Source of the DNA: Mytilus californianus
Lineage: Eukaryota > Mollusca > Bivalvia > Mytilida > Mytilidae
DNA length: 64,000 bases
Reading direction: 5' to 3'
Assembly (NCBI RefSeq): GCF_021869535.1
Contig: NW_026262701.1
Span: forward strand, 1,627,501 to 1,691,500
Shown: positions 1 through 13,289 of the stretch, piece after piece
Position numbering within the stretch: position 1 is the first letter of the stretch
How the letters are laid out: each line of letters opens with the position of its first letter
Position numbers and translations under genes: made by a program
Notes under the pieces: model-generated
The model's input: the letters and a program-made list of their open reading frames with translations, nothing else
Told to the model about the DNA's origin: nothing
Database searches by the model: none

Positions 1-2214
1 ATGGGGAGTTAATTCATTGTGTATTATTATTATTTTAAATTGATTGTTTATGTTTGTTTTAAAAGTGTTTAACTTGTTTTAATTTTTGTTTGTAAATCGC
101 TATTTATTTATGAGAAAAATGTGTACAAGGTTATTACTTTATATAACACATAAGTTATCCTTCTTCACAGAAATGTTTTCAAGTTATAATTTTGTTGGAC
201 ATGTAAATGTAAAAGGTTGGAAAAAATGATAAAGGCTACAATGGCAGTTCTATTTAAGTACCATTCCACTTAAAATCAAGCATATGGGTGGAAAGCCTAC
301 ATATAATTATTTTGGATATTTTATTCAGAATACAAAGAAATATCAAAAGCTACCTATTATTTTCCTTTAACCTATGAAATATGTATGAAAAGCTCTTATG
401 AAAATTATATAAAGGGAGATAACTTCAATTTTATTTTCATGAACATGTATTATGAGAAAAACCACCACCCATTTCATTCATATGAATCATCTGTTCTGAA
501 AATTGCAAAATTTTTACATGGACTGAAACATTATATTTGAAGGGCAATTTTAATGGAGTAGTCAATTATAGATGCAGGTCTCATATTTAAATAAAGTTTC
601 CTGCCTTTTTAGGTAGAATATGAAGAAATAGAAAATAGAAAGGAACTCACTTCTTTGGGTGTCAGATTTGATTTTTTTTTATTGAAACCACCCTGTATGT
701 TGTACTTTGCATGCAATTGCTTTTCATTTGTTTTTAATATTACAATAAGTTTATTGAGTTTTGTGAGCCATCTCTTCTAACTCTATTATTTCCTTTGATG
801 ATTTCTCTTTATTCTGTTTGCTGTTTCTGACATTTTCGTTCTTTTCTATACTTTAGAGATTTCTCCGAGTTGTATCATATTTCTTCCTGAATTCACATTT
901 TTTTTTGTCCTGTTCTATTAATACAAAAATTGAAACATGGATTTCCAATGTTTTCTATGTGTGTGTGTGAATTTTGTTTATCAATAGTCAAGTCTATGAA
1001 ATGAAAGTTGAAAATTTTTTCTCAATGCCATGAGTAGCACCTATTTATAATCTTAACTAATTTATTTTTGAAAATCCTATGACAACACATTTTCAAAAAT
1101 CTCCTACAGTTTACAGCAGAATGGAGTTCAATTTACCCTGAATTGCTTCATAACATGTACAGTTGTGAATCGTTGGAAGATTTGTGTGGATATAATATTT
1201 TTAGGTTTTTTGATGACTGCTACTGGTTTTAAAAACGGTTTTAACAAACATGGTTTTATCCATCCACTAGAACCACTAGACTGACGCTTAAATTGTTGTG
1301 GTTCATTTTTGTATGTTTTTTTTTCAAAGAACAAAATCATGTTATTTCATTAAATATGCAATTGGTAGTCTTTGCAGATTGTTGGCAGAGCCATTTAAAA
1401 TGTTTGTTGTTACTTCAAACTTAACAGAAAGATGAGTAAATTTTAAGCAGTCATTCAAGTCACGCTTTTTTTTTTTTAAATCAACAGCAAATTTTTTTTT
1501 TTTAAATGGCTTCTGCTTATACATGTAGGTTACAAGTTAATATCAAGCAATGAATTTATTGTAGTCATTATAAAGTCAAGAATAGATGAGGACACTTTAC
1601 TTTAGTTCTGTTCAAATATTGAGAGGTGAGCTTTATGAGAGATGGTCCTAATATTTATTAAATATAAGAATACTAATAAAACCTCCTGTAAACTTAGTGT
1701 GAATGTAACCACTGCCAAATCATAGAACATCCATCACTATGACTTATGTGAAATTTTTCAACAGAACTGTTACACAGGATAGCATAATAAGTTTTATCAT
1801 CATGACGGATAACATAAAGATGACCGGTAACGAGTCATGCAGGTTTCCTGTTTACTGGTATTTCTGTTAAAAAGGTTTTATATAAAGAGGTTAATTCTAA
1901 TGTAAAATTTGGCAATTCAAATATTTATGGACCCGTTTTACTTTATATGTGATAGACTGAGATAAAATATGAAATAAAATTATAATAATGTCACATTGTT
2001 GTTATATTATTGCTAATTATACATATCTACCATAATCTTTGCCAGATTAATGTGTTTATAACCATGTGTCTGTCATTTTTAACCAGTATGGGAAAAAGTT
2101 ATGCATGAATAAAAGGAAAGTTGGGCAAATGATGTGCCTTTTTTTGTTTTCTTTGTTCAGGTTTAATATGGTCATCCTGTTGGTGGCTGTATTGTCCACG
2201 TTTCTTGTGAGTTT
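1..2214. other. AT-rich stretch without a recognised gene
   Basis: I see no supported exon, RNA gene or clear mobile element here. Open frames are short and full of simple A/T runs. A short GT microsatellite lies at about 957-970. The region is downstream of the 3' end of the minus-strand psmg2 gene, so it may be intergenic. Confidence 0.6.
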
Positions 2215-2244
2215 TTATATGACATGGTCTAGATAGTCAAAAGG

Positions 2245-2310
2245 GGTAGGGGGTTTGTGTGCACATAAAACTGGTTTAACCCCACATGGTTTGCCTGTAC
2301 CAACTCAGGC
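2245..2310 (+). repeat. Fragment of a reverse-transcriptase element 3' tail
   Basis: This stretch carries the core motif seen in other element tails of the window: a block ending in TTTAACCCCAC, then CCTGTACCAACTCAGG. Related cores occur near 4850 (inverted), 14150, 40500, 50300 (inverted), 51690, 53570 and 59140. It is probably a decayed 3' end. Confidence 0.5.
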
Positions 2311-2451
2311 TATCACGACTGCTCATAGTTGTTACTTTTTTTTTGGAGGAGGAGTTTGGTGTTTAATGTGGTCTTTTGAACTGTGCTGTTTTTGTCTCCT
2401 CTGCGACAAAAGTCACAAAAAGCAAAACAATAAACTATTTGTTGTAAGCAT

Positions 2452-3035
2452 TATATTTTAGAAGGTAAAGACCTGGATGTTTCATACCTTGTATGCAGAT
2501 TCCTTATGTTACAAAATTTCTGTCTGTCATATGTCCGTTGTCCTTTACCTCATTTTCATGGTTCACTGACTGCTTGAAAATGGGATCCTTGCAAGGTCCT
2601 TCATACAGAGTTCGCCTGACCTACACTTTATTTCTTGGATCAGTGACGAGTTTAAGTTTTAGTGGTAAAGTCAATATCTCAGATACTTTAAGCAATATGT
2701 CAACTATATTTGATGTATGGAATGATTGTCGGGTGTACATGTATGACTGGCAGGGTTCAATTGACCATGACCTCATTTTCATAGGTCAATTCAAAGTATT
2801 TTAGTGGTTTGGTCTGTTTCTGGGCTACTATAAGCAATAGATCAGCTGTATTTGGAGTATGGAAATTGAAAAAAAAACTCTGAATAATTGTAAGGTGGAA
2901 ATGTCTGACTTGCAGATTTTATCTGACCTCATTTTTTTCATGGTTTTGTACATTTATCAGATACTTTAAGCAATAGGTGAACTATAATTGGAGTATTGAA
3001 TGATTATAAGGTGTACATGTCTGTAAAAATAATAA
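2452..3035 (+). repeat. Degenerate arm of the large inverted-repeat element family
   Basis: The sequence resembles the right arm of the big element at 51699-56956. Both start with a block reading TTTTAGAAGGT...GACCTGGATG, followed by repeated units with CCTCATTTTCATGGTTCA and CAATAGGTCAACTATA. Unit length is roughly 140-150 bp. The 103-residue open frame inside it follows the repeat and is not a gene. Only one arm is present. Confidence 0.7.
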
Positions 3036-3246
3036 ACCAAATACAAACATTGAAAAGCTTAATTATCTTAAATGTCCAGTGGACATCTAAGTTCCCCAAC
3101 TTTCATCCAGGTTGACCTACCTTGCAAAACCTACCTTTTGTATAAAATTGTAAACTTGTTTTTGTCCTGAATATGCATAAAACATTAGCCACTGGACATT
3201 AGACAAGCAACTATCCATAAATACAAATAAACATGTAAAAATATTA

Positions 3247-3252
3247 TTTATT
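3247..3252 (-). promoter_or_regulatory. Possible psmg2 polyadenylation signal
   Basis: AATAAA on the minus strand begins seven bases beyond the psmg2 stop codon. This would make a very short 3' untranslated region, so a later signal may be the one used. Confidence 0.35.
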
Positions 3253-3258
3253 ATAAAA

Positions 3259-6200
3259 TTAATGAAACAATGTTCTGTCAACTTGGGTTCCAAACATCAG
3301 TTTCCATGAGTATGGTACTTTCCATGACAACCCAGGCATCTTCACTGATTTACCATCAAAACCAATCATAAGTTTGGGCTGTTGAAAAAAAGTAAGTACT
3401 AATTAAAGGTGTGCTTATATCTTGTACATATATATATATGGTCAGCAGAATTTTTCATGAATTGTTGAAGAGGCTAATATTTTCATTTCATAACAAATTG
3501 CTTAGCATGATTTATTCATTTGAGGTATCCTGCTGTTATCACGAAATCTTAATAGTCAATAAATTAAAAAAATATAAAGGGAGATAACTCATTGTTTTTC
3601 ATTCCTAGAGGAAAAATTGACAAAACTTATTTCTTTAAGGTGACAGAGTACATAAATGGACAATCTCATGGATTTGGTAAAATTTTGCAAGCCTCTAGAT
3701 CATGCAGAAATACACACAAGGGATCCTCTTCCTATATGAAGATATACACAGACTTGCCGCTAGAATGGGTCCCTTTTTTGATACATTAAATTTATCAATG
3801 AGTTGGAATTTCACCAAGGTAAAATGTCCAAGGGTCAATAATTTTCATCTTTTGATTAGATTTTTGTATACATACTGTTTTATCGTTTAAAATCAAATTG
3901 AGATGTCAAAAATTGTATATGTGATAACAGAAATATATGAATGGGTTTTGATTTTGCCATGAAATATATATTTATGGGTCGCCATTTTTACAAGACATCA
4001 ATAAATGAATGGGGTGTTTTTGAAATCACAGCTGCACATCTGTACCCAAATCCCATGTTGAGACCTCCCTGTGGAACTGCATAAGAATATTTAAAAGTTT
4101 ATTTATATAACTTTTTTACTTTCCAAGGTTTAGCAAATTTAATATCAGATAAACGGAAGTACAAATGTATAGAATATGTGTAAATATGGCCAATTCAGGT
4201 CTATAATTTTGTTTAAAATGCAAACACTCTCCTACAGATTTTTTCTAGATGAAATCTCATGAATGTATTAAATTCCCACCAAAATTTCTGATTTTATTAA
4301 CATCCATAACATAAATTACCTCCATATCAATTATATTTAACCAGCTGTTGACATGTTTAGCCAGCTGTAAGGCATCACTGGCATTGTCTCCCTCAGAACA
4401 AAACAACAACAGGATACACACTTTTATTTCTTCAGAACTGTAAGTAATAGTTACATCAACAGGATTGAACCCTTCATGTACTCAACATTGTAAATAATAA
4501 TTATCTTGCACTGATTTTCTAAACATTCTAATTTTGCATCTCAACATAAAAACAAGATGTGGTATGATTGCCAATGAGACAACTCTCAACCAGAGACCAA
4601 ATGACATAGAAGTTAGCAACTATAGGTTACCATACGGCCTTCAACATTGAGCAAAACACATACCGCATAGTCAGCTATAAAAGACCCCCAAATGACAAAT
4701 GTATAACAATTCAAACGAGAAAACTAACGGCCTGATTTATGTCCAAAACAATGAACTAAATACAAATATAATATACAGCAACAAACGACAACCACTGAAT
4801 TACAGGCTCCTGACTTGGGACAGGCACATACAGAATATTTCAGGGTTAAACATGTTTGCAGGCGGTCAACTCTCCACCTGATCTGGGACAGTGTTGTAAC
4901 AGTACAAAATATGAACAAGTCTCATTTCATTAGTGAGTCTGGTGTCAACTGAAAACAATTATATACATGTAGTTTTATGATGACACAAGTAAGATTTCCT
5001 TCATAGGCAATACAGATCTCTTTAGTGTTGAAATTTTCTATCTGGATATAATCCTGGTGCATTTTATTGGAATAGTAATAATAAATATTATTTTAAGACA
5101 TCTTTCATTTTGTGAATAAGTCCACTGAGTTTACATATCAAAACACTCCTGTGTGGAGCAGGATGTGCTTACCGTTCATGAGCAGCTAAGCTCACTCCGG
5201 TTTTTTTAATGGTCGGGTTGGTTTTGCTCAGTTTTTAGTTTCTTTGTTGAGTTTTGTAGACTGTTGTTTGACTTCATTTTTTTTCCATGGCGTTATTGGC
5301 TTGTCATCGACTTATGAGCTTGAATATCGCTTTGGTATTTTCTGTCTCTCTTTTAGGCTGTCAAAAATCCATTACACATGTTGAGGTTTAAGTGAAAGTA
5401 ACACCATAACAGTTATATAGTAAACATAAACTTACCAATCTTTAAATAAAGATTTAGCAATGCCTCCTCCTGGAATGTAAGGTGATGAAATATCTTCTGT
5501 CTCTCCATTTTCTGATAGTCTTTTCTCTAATTCCTGCCATTCTAATCGGGATTTCATGTCTTCAATTTCATGTTTCTCAAATTTTGGACCCGCTATAAAT
5601 CTGAACTGAGATCTACAACACAAGTAGATAGGATGTGATAATGATTATGCTGAATATTTTTATTCAATACATTACTTCATGTTGTTACTCCATTTTCTAC
5701 GAAATAGTGTATGTATACTAATTACTATACTACACACCTACCTTACAAAAACCAATGAAAACTGTATTAAACTGAATTTTATCATATATGACATATAAAG
5801 AACTAGTTGAAACCAAAACAAAAAGGATAACTTTTTAATGAGCCACAAGCATGTGCAAACCTGTAATAATATGTACTAAACATAATTTTAGTCAAAAATT
5901 TCTACTTCCACAAATGTGTAATACTGTTTATTAAAAGATTATTTTCATAGCGTTTAAATTTCACAATTAACAGGACCAAAGCAGTTCCTGTTGGATTTTA
6001 AAATTTCACAGTTTTCTTATTCTTAATCACAAATATTTTTTTGTTTATGTTAAAGTTAATTTTTTTTTTTAATAAAGGGAGTCAATCAATGAAACACATG
6101 AATAATTCAAATGCAAAATTAAACTTATCTATGTCTGAGCTCTCAAGGCCGTAACTAGGCATATTAGTATAGCGAGGCAGAACTGATAGAAAAAATAGAG

Positions 6201-9200
6201 GCGAGCGAAGCGAGGCGAAACATTTCGGTAGGGGGTCTGGGATAAATAGTGTAAAATCCTGCCTTCTGGGCATTTCCAGAGAGCTTGACATCGTTGCATA
6301 GATTGAAGATGTCACGGATTTGATTTCAAACCGTTTCATTGCGGACGGAGCTAAATATCAATTTTCAGCTTTAAGCCTATAGGGTATATTGGGATCTTCT
6401 TTGCCATTTCACCTTCAGGAATATTAGATAATCATATCTTTGTTACTGAATTCACTGAGATATGGGGGTACCCCCTATGTCATTTTAATGTTATTTTAGG
6501 AATATTATTTTTAGTTTTTTTTTTTTGCCACATGCTACCTTTTTATGTTATGGATAAGGGAAATTGGATATAACTATATTGTTGTATGTTATTCTAGGAA
6601 TATTGATTTTTTAGTTGTTTTTTTTTTTATGGATACGGGGAAATTGGACTGGAGTTTTCGCCGTTTACATGTAGGTCCGTGATTTCAGATTATTTCTGGA
6701 AATAGTCAGTGGTAATATATTTCAGATCGACAATCGAATAATGAGGGGGTCCGATCCCGAAATCCTGAATTGAAAGACATGAAATCCCGTAGTCCCGAAT
6801 TAGAAAACACGATATCCCGTTTAAAGGTCCTACCGTACCTCAATAATGTCAAAATTGGATAACGGGACGTTCTTTCAAATTTTAAGAACATTAAAGTTTG
6901 GGAAAACCGGGAAATGAATACTCAGACAGGACTGCTCCCGTGCGGTGCCCCAGTACTTGATTTGTCAGTCTTTTTATAGTTTTTGGATTAGTTCCAATGA
7001 AAATATATTCGATACTGGAACCCTTAACACCGGTTGTGATCACAAATAACATCCATTAGTTTACTAGAATTATTCCTTTCTCACCTTCAGTATCGCTTTT
7101 CCTTTTTCTGCAAGAGCTTGTTTTTAACCAGAGATCCATGATGATAACCGGTTACTAGGTTAATGTAATCGAGAAACTTCAAGCGGTGACTGAGATGCTG
7201 AGTTATATCGGAAGAAGAATAATTTAAAAGGAACGATGTCAAGTTATAGATTTAATTACCATAAACAAATACACACAAAAACATTTCAGTGTCGAAAGTT
7301 TAGTGAGGCAATTGCCTCACTTGCCTCAATGGTAGTTACGGTCTTGGCCCTAGAGGGAACTTGCTGTAATCTAGCAAGTCCTTTAAAAGGTGTGTCTAAA
7401 GACAAATGACATATGATTAGGTAGACCAAAGACATAATTTTACTTCACTCACTAAACTTGTAGTCGGTTGAGTCATACAACCTTTAAAGTCTTGACTTCA
7501 GGCCAGGGTCACAGTAATTTTAGTCTGCAAACATTTATACAAAGATACTTCTATTTCTATTTTGTAGTTAACGCCTTCAACACTAAAGTTTATGTCACTT
7601 TATTTGTTACTAACCCCTGTAATTGGCTGTCGAGTCTTTCATGAGCATGGCTACTTGTTAGAATGACAAGTTGTGATATTTTCATTTCTATCATCCATTT
7701 CCTCAGCCACTGTTTAAAAGCAGCTCTCCTTCCCTGTGAAATATCCACAAATGTTACTAAGCAACAAAAGCATTCTTCCTAGATTAATTTGGCATTTTAC
7801 AGGATATTCTTAAGAGATAAAACAAATCCAAGTTTTTTGTCTGGTTATGGATGAAAATGAATATTCTGCCCAGCAAAATTCAGAGTCTACTATTTGGCTG
7901 TTACATCACTGTCCCAGATAGGGGATAGTTGAGTGCTCACAAACATGTTTAACTATCACTTGCTTTATGCTCCTGTAATTCAGTGGTTGTTGTTGGTGGA
8001 AAGAGTTCCATATGGCACCCTGACGGAATAAACTGTAATACATTATTGTGTTCTTTTAGTATGGTAGGGGTGCCATATGGAACTCTTACCTTGTTGGTTC
8101 ATGTCTGCCATATTGGTTTCTATTAAAGTGTATTGTTATAAATTAGACTGTTATTTTTCATTTTTTCATATTGTGGCATTTTATAGCTGACTATACGGTA
8201 TGGATTTTCTCATTGTTGAAGGCCTTACATTAACCTATAATTGCTTGCATCCACTTCATTTGAAATATGGTGGATAGTTGTCTCATTGGCAATTATACCA
8301 CATCTCCTTATTTTTATACAATTTCAAGTTGATACTATGACCACAATTTCATTTTTAACTACCTTTAAACCAACCTTTAATCTCATCAGATGGATGGATT
8401 TAGTAGAAAGATGGATGGATGCACAGATTGGAAAACATAATTTTCTTTCTATCATGGTGGGATATATATATCTATTGTAATCAAATTGAAACAAAACTAC
8501 ACTACTTTTGGTACATTTTTATATAGTATTAGAAAAGCATACATGAAAATATTACATACAACTTAGATACTTACTTGGACAAATGGAGATCTCTGTTGTA
8601 TTATTATTGTCTTGTTCTCTGTATTCTCATATACTGAAATGGTCATCAAGAGGAAATGTAAGTTTTTTTGAAATATGCCTTTTATATTTACAATACTTAT
8701 CAAATATATTCCCCTTGATGTATACAGAACAGTGAACTCTTTTAATACAGTAAAATGAGTGTAATGTTAAATGTTGTTTATATCTTTGTGGGGGGTATAT
8801 TTGATGTAGCAATTTGTTTAGGGCTATTCCAGAAAAAAATGTATGGGAGGGTTGGACGGCAGTTTATCTTTTTTTGCATGGGTTGTGGTGGTTGGAGCAA
8901 ATGTAATTCTGTGGGTAGTTGTTCTTCTCCACAATTTAATTAGATGGGTGGTTGTACATTAACTTATTAAGATTTGGAAGCTTTTGTATATAAATAAAAT
9001 AAAATATAGCTTTATAAAAGGTGATGAAACAGTAATGAATCTCGGAAAATTTTTATGTTTTTTTATTTTTTATGTGGAGTTATTTCCCCTTAAAATGGAT
9101 TTTCTTTAAAATCCGTTTTACTGATTATTGAAATACACAAAAAAATTATTTTACTTTTCAACTGCAAGAGAATGATGTTTTAATGAAAAGGATTCCAGCT

Positions 9201-11499
9201 TTGAATTTTTTGTTTTAAAAAACTTCATTTTATTGAAAAAAAAAATTTCATAATAGACCACTATTTTAGATTTGAATATTGTAATTATAAGAAATATACC
9301 AACTTGCTGAAACTTCTTGAGATACTATTCCCGCAATGCCTTTGTAATTTATTTCATGGAATTTTTGTTAATTTGGTGGAGGGGAATTTTTACACAAAAG
9401 TGGTGATTTCTGGATTTTTGACTTAGAAACTCCTAACCCTTTTTACACTTGAAAAAGCCATACCACAGTTGGAATCTACCCTTTATATTTTGATATAGAT
9501 TATATAAAAGTACAAAAGGAGATCTGAAGATTGAAATTTTTCAGCCTTAGTATCCTAATTCTACAATGGTTGTGTTGAAAGTCATTAAGACATACATACT
9601 TAAAAAATATACTAGTTTTTAAGTAGACCATATCAATTTCTTACACTGCTGTATTGACTTTCTTTTTTTTTTGTTTGAATTAGATGGGTGGTGGTATCAA
9701 ACCTCTATTTAATTGTTTGGGTTATGGGTCGCCAAAAAAATCAAATTGTATGGGTCATGGGCATTAAAAAAAAGTGCCTTCCAACCCCCCCATACATTTT
9801 TTTCTGGAATAGCCCTTATTATTATTGTATTTACAAACAAAGGGAATTCCCTTCTCTTATATATTTTTTCCTATATTGTTCAGGTATATCGTGATTTCCT
9901 ATATTGTTCAGATATATCGTGATTTCCAATATTGATCAGGTATATCGTGATTTCCTATATTGTTCAGGTATATCGTGATTTCCTTTATTGATCAGGTATA
10001 TCGTGATTTCCTATATTGATCAGGTATATCGTGATTTCAAAGGATAGTTGTTTATCAAATTTACTTTTTGGTCATATTTATTTCAGTTAATTTATGTATT
10101 CAGCAAAAATAGTTTCAAACCTTGAATTTACCTCATGTTTACTTAATAATTCTGCAAAATACCAATGGCATATAACTTAATTAAAGAACAACTAATGTAC
10201 CTTCACAATTTGTAACAATTTTACAAGAAATTGATTCAGGATGAGCAAAAGGATCATTTCCAACTAATGGCAAAATGCTATCATGATAGATATAACCAAT
10301 TCTTTCCATCCATAATGTAGAGATAATCATATCAACTGCCAACTGTCCAACATTTCCTACTGATACTGCTGGCTGTAATATAAACACATATACTTAATGT
10401 CATATTATATGTAACTAATTTGGGTTTTTATTGGTAAATGTTTTGTATGTTTTATCAGTACTAAGTATAACAAAACAACACTGTGTGTCAAGTTATGGGG
10501 ATGTTAATCTGAATCCTCATGTATAGAGAGTGTCATGCTCTCTGCATGTAAAAGATTTAAGAACCCTTGAAACAACTCTTCAAGGGATCAACAGGTGGCC
10601 TCTTGCAAGGCAAAATTTCTGTCCCTATCCAACATACAATAATTGTATTCTAGTGGCAGTCCAAGTTTCCTACCATTCATCCCCATCACTCCAGCTTATA
10701 GAAATGAAGAAACTACCTATTGTGTCAACATATACTTGTTCCGCCTATTACAGAAGTAATTATAAACAATGTCATAATATCTGTTCCAATTGGAACAAAT
10801 ATTCTATACCCTATATTCCGTTTGAAACAAATACTGTTATATATTACAGAATACTTCTTCCACTTAGAATTTATTTTATGGACTTCTTTTTCATGACATT
10901 AGTATTAAATGTTCAATAGTTTCTCTGCCTTAATATGCAGGACGTATTCCTGTTCCAGATTGTGACATTTTAACAAAATGTGGATTTGCTTGGCGAGTGA
11001 TACAATGCATCTAAAGCAACAAAACATCCAAAAAATGTTAATTTAGGATGAACTTGAATATGGGCAAATGAACCTGGATTGGGATATGCAGTAACTTAAA
11101 GAAGAATACGAAAAAAATGGTAAAACAATGATATTTAAATGGATTTTATTTTGGTAAAGGGTTAACGTTATCTAAAAACAAAAGAAAAATGGTAAATATT
11201 TATATAAATAATCAATTCATGACTAGACAAAAAATAATAAAAATAACTATTATATCAAACTATAAATTAGATCATCTATACTTTGATAATATGTTATAAA
11301 TTTAGAATGCGCCAGAAACATCAGAAAAAGAATTTGAAGAGAGGGAAACTGGGAAAAGTCTGAATTTTAATTTCATATCTTAAAGACTTTAAATAATATA
11401 CACATTATAAAACGTATCTTATGAGTTAATAATACATATTACAAATATCAATGTATATCCGTCAAAATTCTTCTCTTTACTCTCAGCTGAAATAAACAT
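3259..11499 (-). CDS. psmg2: Proteasome assembly chaperone 2, seven exons
   Basis: Psmg2 (PAC2) pairs with PAC1 (psmg1) to scaffold assembly of the proteasome alpha-subunit ring in the cytosol. Exons in coding order, by plus-strand position: 11443-11499, 10201-10372, 8575-8633, 7615-7733, 5436-5612, 4320-4437, 3259-3378. All junctions have GT/AG and consistent phase, giving 822 nt and 273 residues; the human protein is 264. Exon 1 encodes 19 residues starting MFISAE and ending DGYTLIF, the same length as I recall for the human first exon. Exon 2 opens with PAVSVGNVGQLA (residues 20-31), the most conserved block of the family. IPGGGIAKSL lies at residues 182-191, and SEGDN follows in exon 6. 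The last exon ends LFH and TAA. No break was found. Introns hold several transposon fragments. The family call is secure; exon 1 is the least certain part. Confidence 0.94.
4550..4905 (-). repeat. Third-type (R3) 3' tail, inverted, in a psmg2 intron
   Basis: On the minus strand this reads as the 3' tail type that ends in CTCATTGGCAATCATACCACATC, here slightly changed. It includes the CTCCTGACTTGGGACAGG core (reverse of CCTGTCCCAAGTCAGGAG). The same tail follows a reverse-transcriptase remnant at 58050-59425. No coding part is attached here. Confidence 0.75.
5140..5360 (+). repeat. First-type (R1) 3' tail in a psmg2 intron
   Basis: Begins TGTGGAGCAGGATGTGCTTAC and runs through CCATGGCGTTATTGGC and GACTTATGAGCTTGAAT. 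The same order of blocks occurs at 48420-48640 (plus), and inverted at 12690-12905, 37640-37760 and 63220-63480. It is a 5'-truncated retroelement tail. Confidence 0.75.
6145..7345. mobile_element. Non-coding DNA transposon with imperfect terminal inverted repeats
   Basis: The left end reads AAGGCCGTAACTA and the right end is its inverted match TAGTTACGGTCTT, about 1.2 kb apart. Further in, both ends carry GAGGCA-type motifs, including an AGTGAGGCAATTGCCTCACT palindrome near the right end. No transposase frame is seen, so this is a non-autonomous copy. The superfamily is not clear and no target-site duplication could be fixed. It lies in a psmg2 intron. Confidence 0.6.
7885..8315 (+). repeat. 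R3-type 3' tail interrupted by a small hairpin
   Basis: Starts with a CACTGTCCCAGATAGG block and CTGTAATTCAGTGGTTGT, and ends with GTTGTCTCATTGGCAATTATACCACATC. Between them, 8002-8086 is a separate hairpin insertion. It is in a psmg2 intron. The 79-residue open frame at 8241 overlaps this tail and is not a gene. Confidence 0.75.
8002..8086. mobile_element. Short foldback insertion inside an R3 tail
   Basis: AGAGTTCCATATGGCACCC at 8002-8020 is matched in inverted form by GGGTGCCATATGGAACTCT at 8068-8086, with a ~47-bp loop. It splits an otherwise recognisable tail, so it looks like an inserted miniature element. Confidence 0.65.
8820..9816. mobile_element. ~1-kb non-coding element with ~36-bp terminal inverted repeats
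   Basis: The left end AGGGCTATTCCAGAAAAAAA... and the right end ...TTTTTCTGGAATAGCCCT are inverted matches over about 36 bp, including a CCAACCC/GGGTTGG block. A second internal pair, GATGGGTGGTGG-like blocks near 8942 and 9683, is also seen. No transposase is present. It sits in the psmg2 intron between exons 2 and 3. Confidence 0.65.
9875..10040 (+). repeat. ~28-bp minisatellite, about six copies
   Basis: TATATCGTGATTTCCTATAT followed by TGTTCAGG or TGATCAGG repeats head to tail. Copies differ at one or two bases. It lies in the psmg2 intron just downstream of exon 2. Confidence 0.85.
10400..11440. other. First psmg2 intron, unclassified repeat-like DNA
   Basis: No exon is supported between psmg2 exons 2 and 1. 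The 129-residue plus-strand open frame at 10530-10919 has no recognisable domain and lies opposite the gene inside its intron. The segment 10510-11090 looks like decayed repetitive DNA but I could not assign a family. Confidence 0.45.
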
Positions 11500-12680
11500 T
11501 ATTTTTTTGTTTTGTTTCTTTAAAAAATATGCCTATTTTAGTTTCATGGAGGCTGACATCTTGGATTGGACTCTGCAGTCGTACCGAAATCGTACCATCC
11601 GAAAATTTGGATATTGCTTTCCATAATTTACGATATCTATATTTTATATAATTTGGATTTAGGAATAAGTTGTTTAAAAGCATTTGAATTAATAAAAAGT
11701 TTTCAGAGAAGATGGAAATTTATGTTTGTCTTTAAACTGAAACCACAATCGACCGTATGTTCCAGCATTGTATATTGCTGTTGGGTACTAGGGTGTGTTC
11801 TATTGGCATTCTTATTGTATTATATTGTAAAAATCAAATAATAAATCGTTTTAACGAGTAATTATCTTCATTCATGTTTTTGGTTTTTACTTATATTAAT
11901 ATTAGTAACTAATTATCTTAAAAATAATCATTTAAAGCTCTGATGGTTAAATAAAAAAATGTTCAAAAGTCGAACTGATCCTATATTACAAAACAGCTGA
12001 TTGCGAACTAATAGGATCTTACAAAAAGGTAAAACTTATAAATACGCAAAATGATTTTAGGAAGACTGAATGACATTCAAGTTGAAGAGGGTAGGACTTA
12101 ATAAAACTGACTGAGAAGGTAAAAGAAAGCTAACTAAATAGCAACAACAAAAAATCAGATTAGAATTGCAATGCAAACTTTTATTTATGAAGCATTAAGC
12201 CATTAAATGCATGCATATGTAACAAATTACCTGCTAGTAATTTGATACATGTTCATACATTTTTGGCTTCCTAAGTAATTTACATTGCAGTTTAAATTTT
12301 ACTTTTTAGTATTTACAAAAATGATAGATAGTTTTACTTTATATCATTATTAAACTAGGGACATATATATATACACAGAGATTGGCAACTCTGTGAAATC
12401 ACGTTAAAATCGCGCGGCCCGGAATGAGAATCTCGCCGATGAATTACTCTACAAATTGGGGACGAATATCCCCCGTATCGAGCTAACATAAAAAATGTTA
12501 TGGACATTCTGGAAGGATTGTGCACAACCACACTGTTGACCCACCCTGCCTCGCTCTTTTTGGAAATCATGTCATTCCCTCAATTTTTGTTTATCACCTT
12601 GAGATTTGAACATTGTAAACTACTGTTGGCTAAAATAGTGAGTTGAACATGTTGAAAGATCATGAAGATACAAAAGGATG
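11500..12680. other. Upstream region of psmg2, no gene seen
   Basis: This follows the psmg2 start codon and should hold its promoter. I find no clear promoter element, exon or RNA gene. The open frame at 11566-11841 has no recognised domain. Confidence 0.5.
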
Positions 12681-12689
12681 ATCAAACTC

Positions 12690-13265
12690 ATATGTCTAAA
12701 AGGAACTGCCAATGCCATGGCAAAAAAAGAAAAGCATCCAAAATGCAAATAGCGATATACAAAACACAACATAAAAATCTAAAGACTGAGCAACACGAAC
12801 CCCACTAGAAACTGGGAGTTATCTCAGGTTCTCATGAAGGATAAGCGCAACAGGAACCCCACTAGAAACTGGGAGTTATCTCAGGTTCTCCTGAAGGATA
12901 AGCAGGGCATATGGTGTTGCTCTTCTAAGTACAAATCAGGCGATAATTCTAATTCGGTATGTCACATTTAAGGAAAAGAGGAAGGTACTGTGGTTATGAC
13001 AATTGGAACATATCTGTCATCATCTGTGAAACAGATATTCCATAACAGTCAACTAAAAATCGTCCCTAAAATTTTTGAAGGGATGATTTTAACTTAACCA
13101 CTTGGAACTCTTTGCTTCAAAGTTTTCTTGTAAGCAGCAACCCCAATTTTTTCAAGGAAATCATGATAGGAAATGGAAGATCTGGAATATCATATCAACT
13201 TGGAGATATACATGTATACTCCATATGCAGGTACTGTTGGAATGTTACTACATAGAAAAAGTACC
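12690..13265 (-). mobile_element. Decayed reverse-transcriptase element with R1 tail
   Basis: Read on the minus strand, 12930-13265 matches the C-terminal part of the reverse-transcriptase-like protein also seen at 63490-63800 (shared blocks include GTACCTGCATATGGAGTATA and AAATCATGATAGG in plus orientation). The R1 tail follows, ending near 12690. A ~58-bp piece of the tail is duplicated in tandem at about 12790-12900. The coding part is full of stops. Confidence 0.7.
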
Positions 13266-13289
13266 TTTTCCTATTTTGAATTAAGTCCA

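Noticed and set aside
2493-2804. 103-codon plus-strand frame
   Set aside because: Lies within a degenerate E6-family arm; equivalent arms elsewhere do not keep the frame.
9875-10040. Possible CRISPR-like array
   Set aside because: Units are contiguous tandem repeats with no unique spacers, in a eukaryotic intron.
10530-10919. 129-codon plus-strand frame
   Set aside because: No recognisable domain, opposite strand within the first psmg2 intron, composition like neighbouring decayed DNA.
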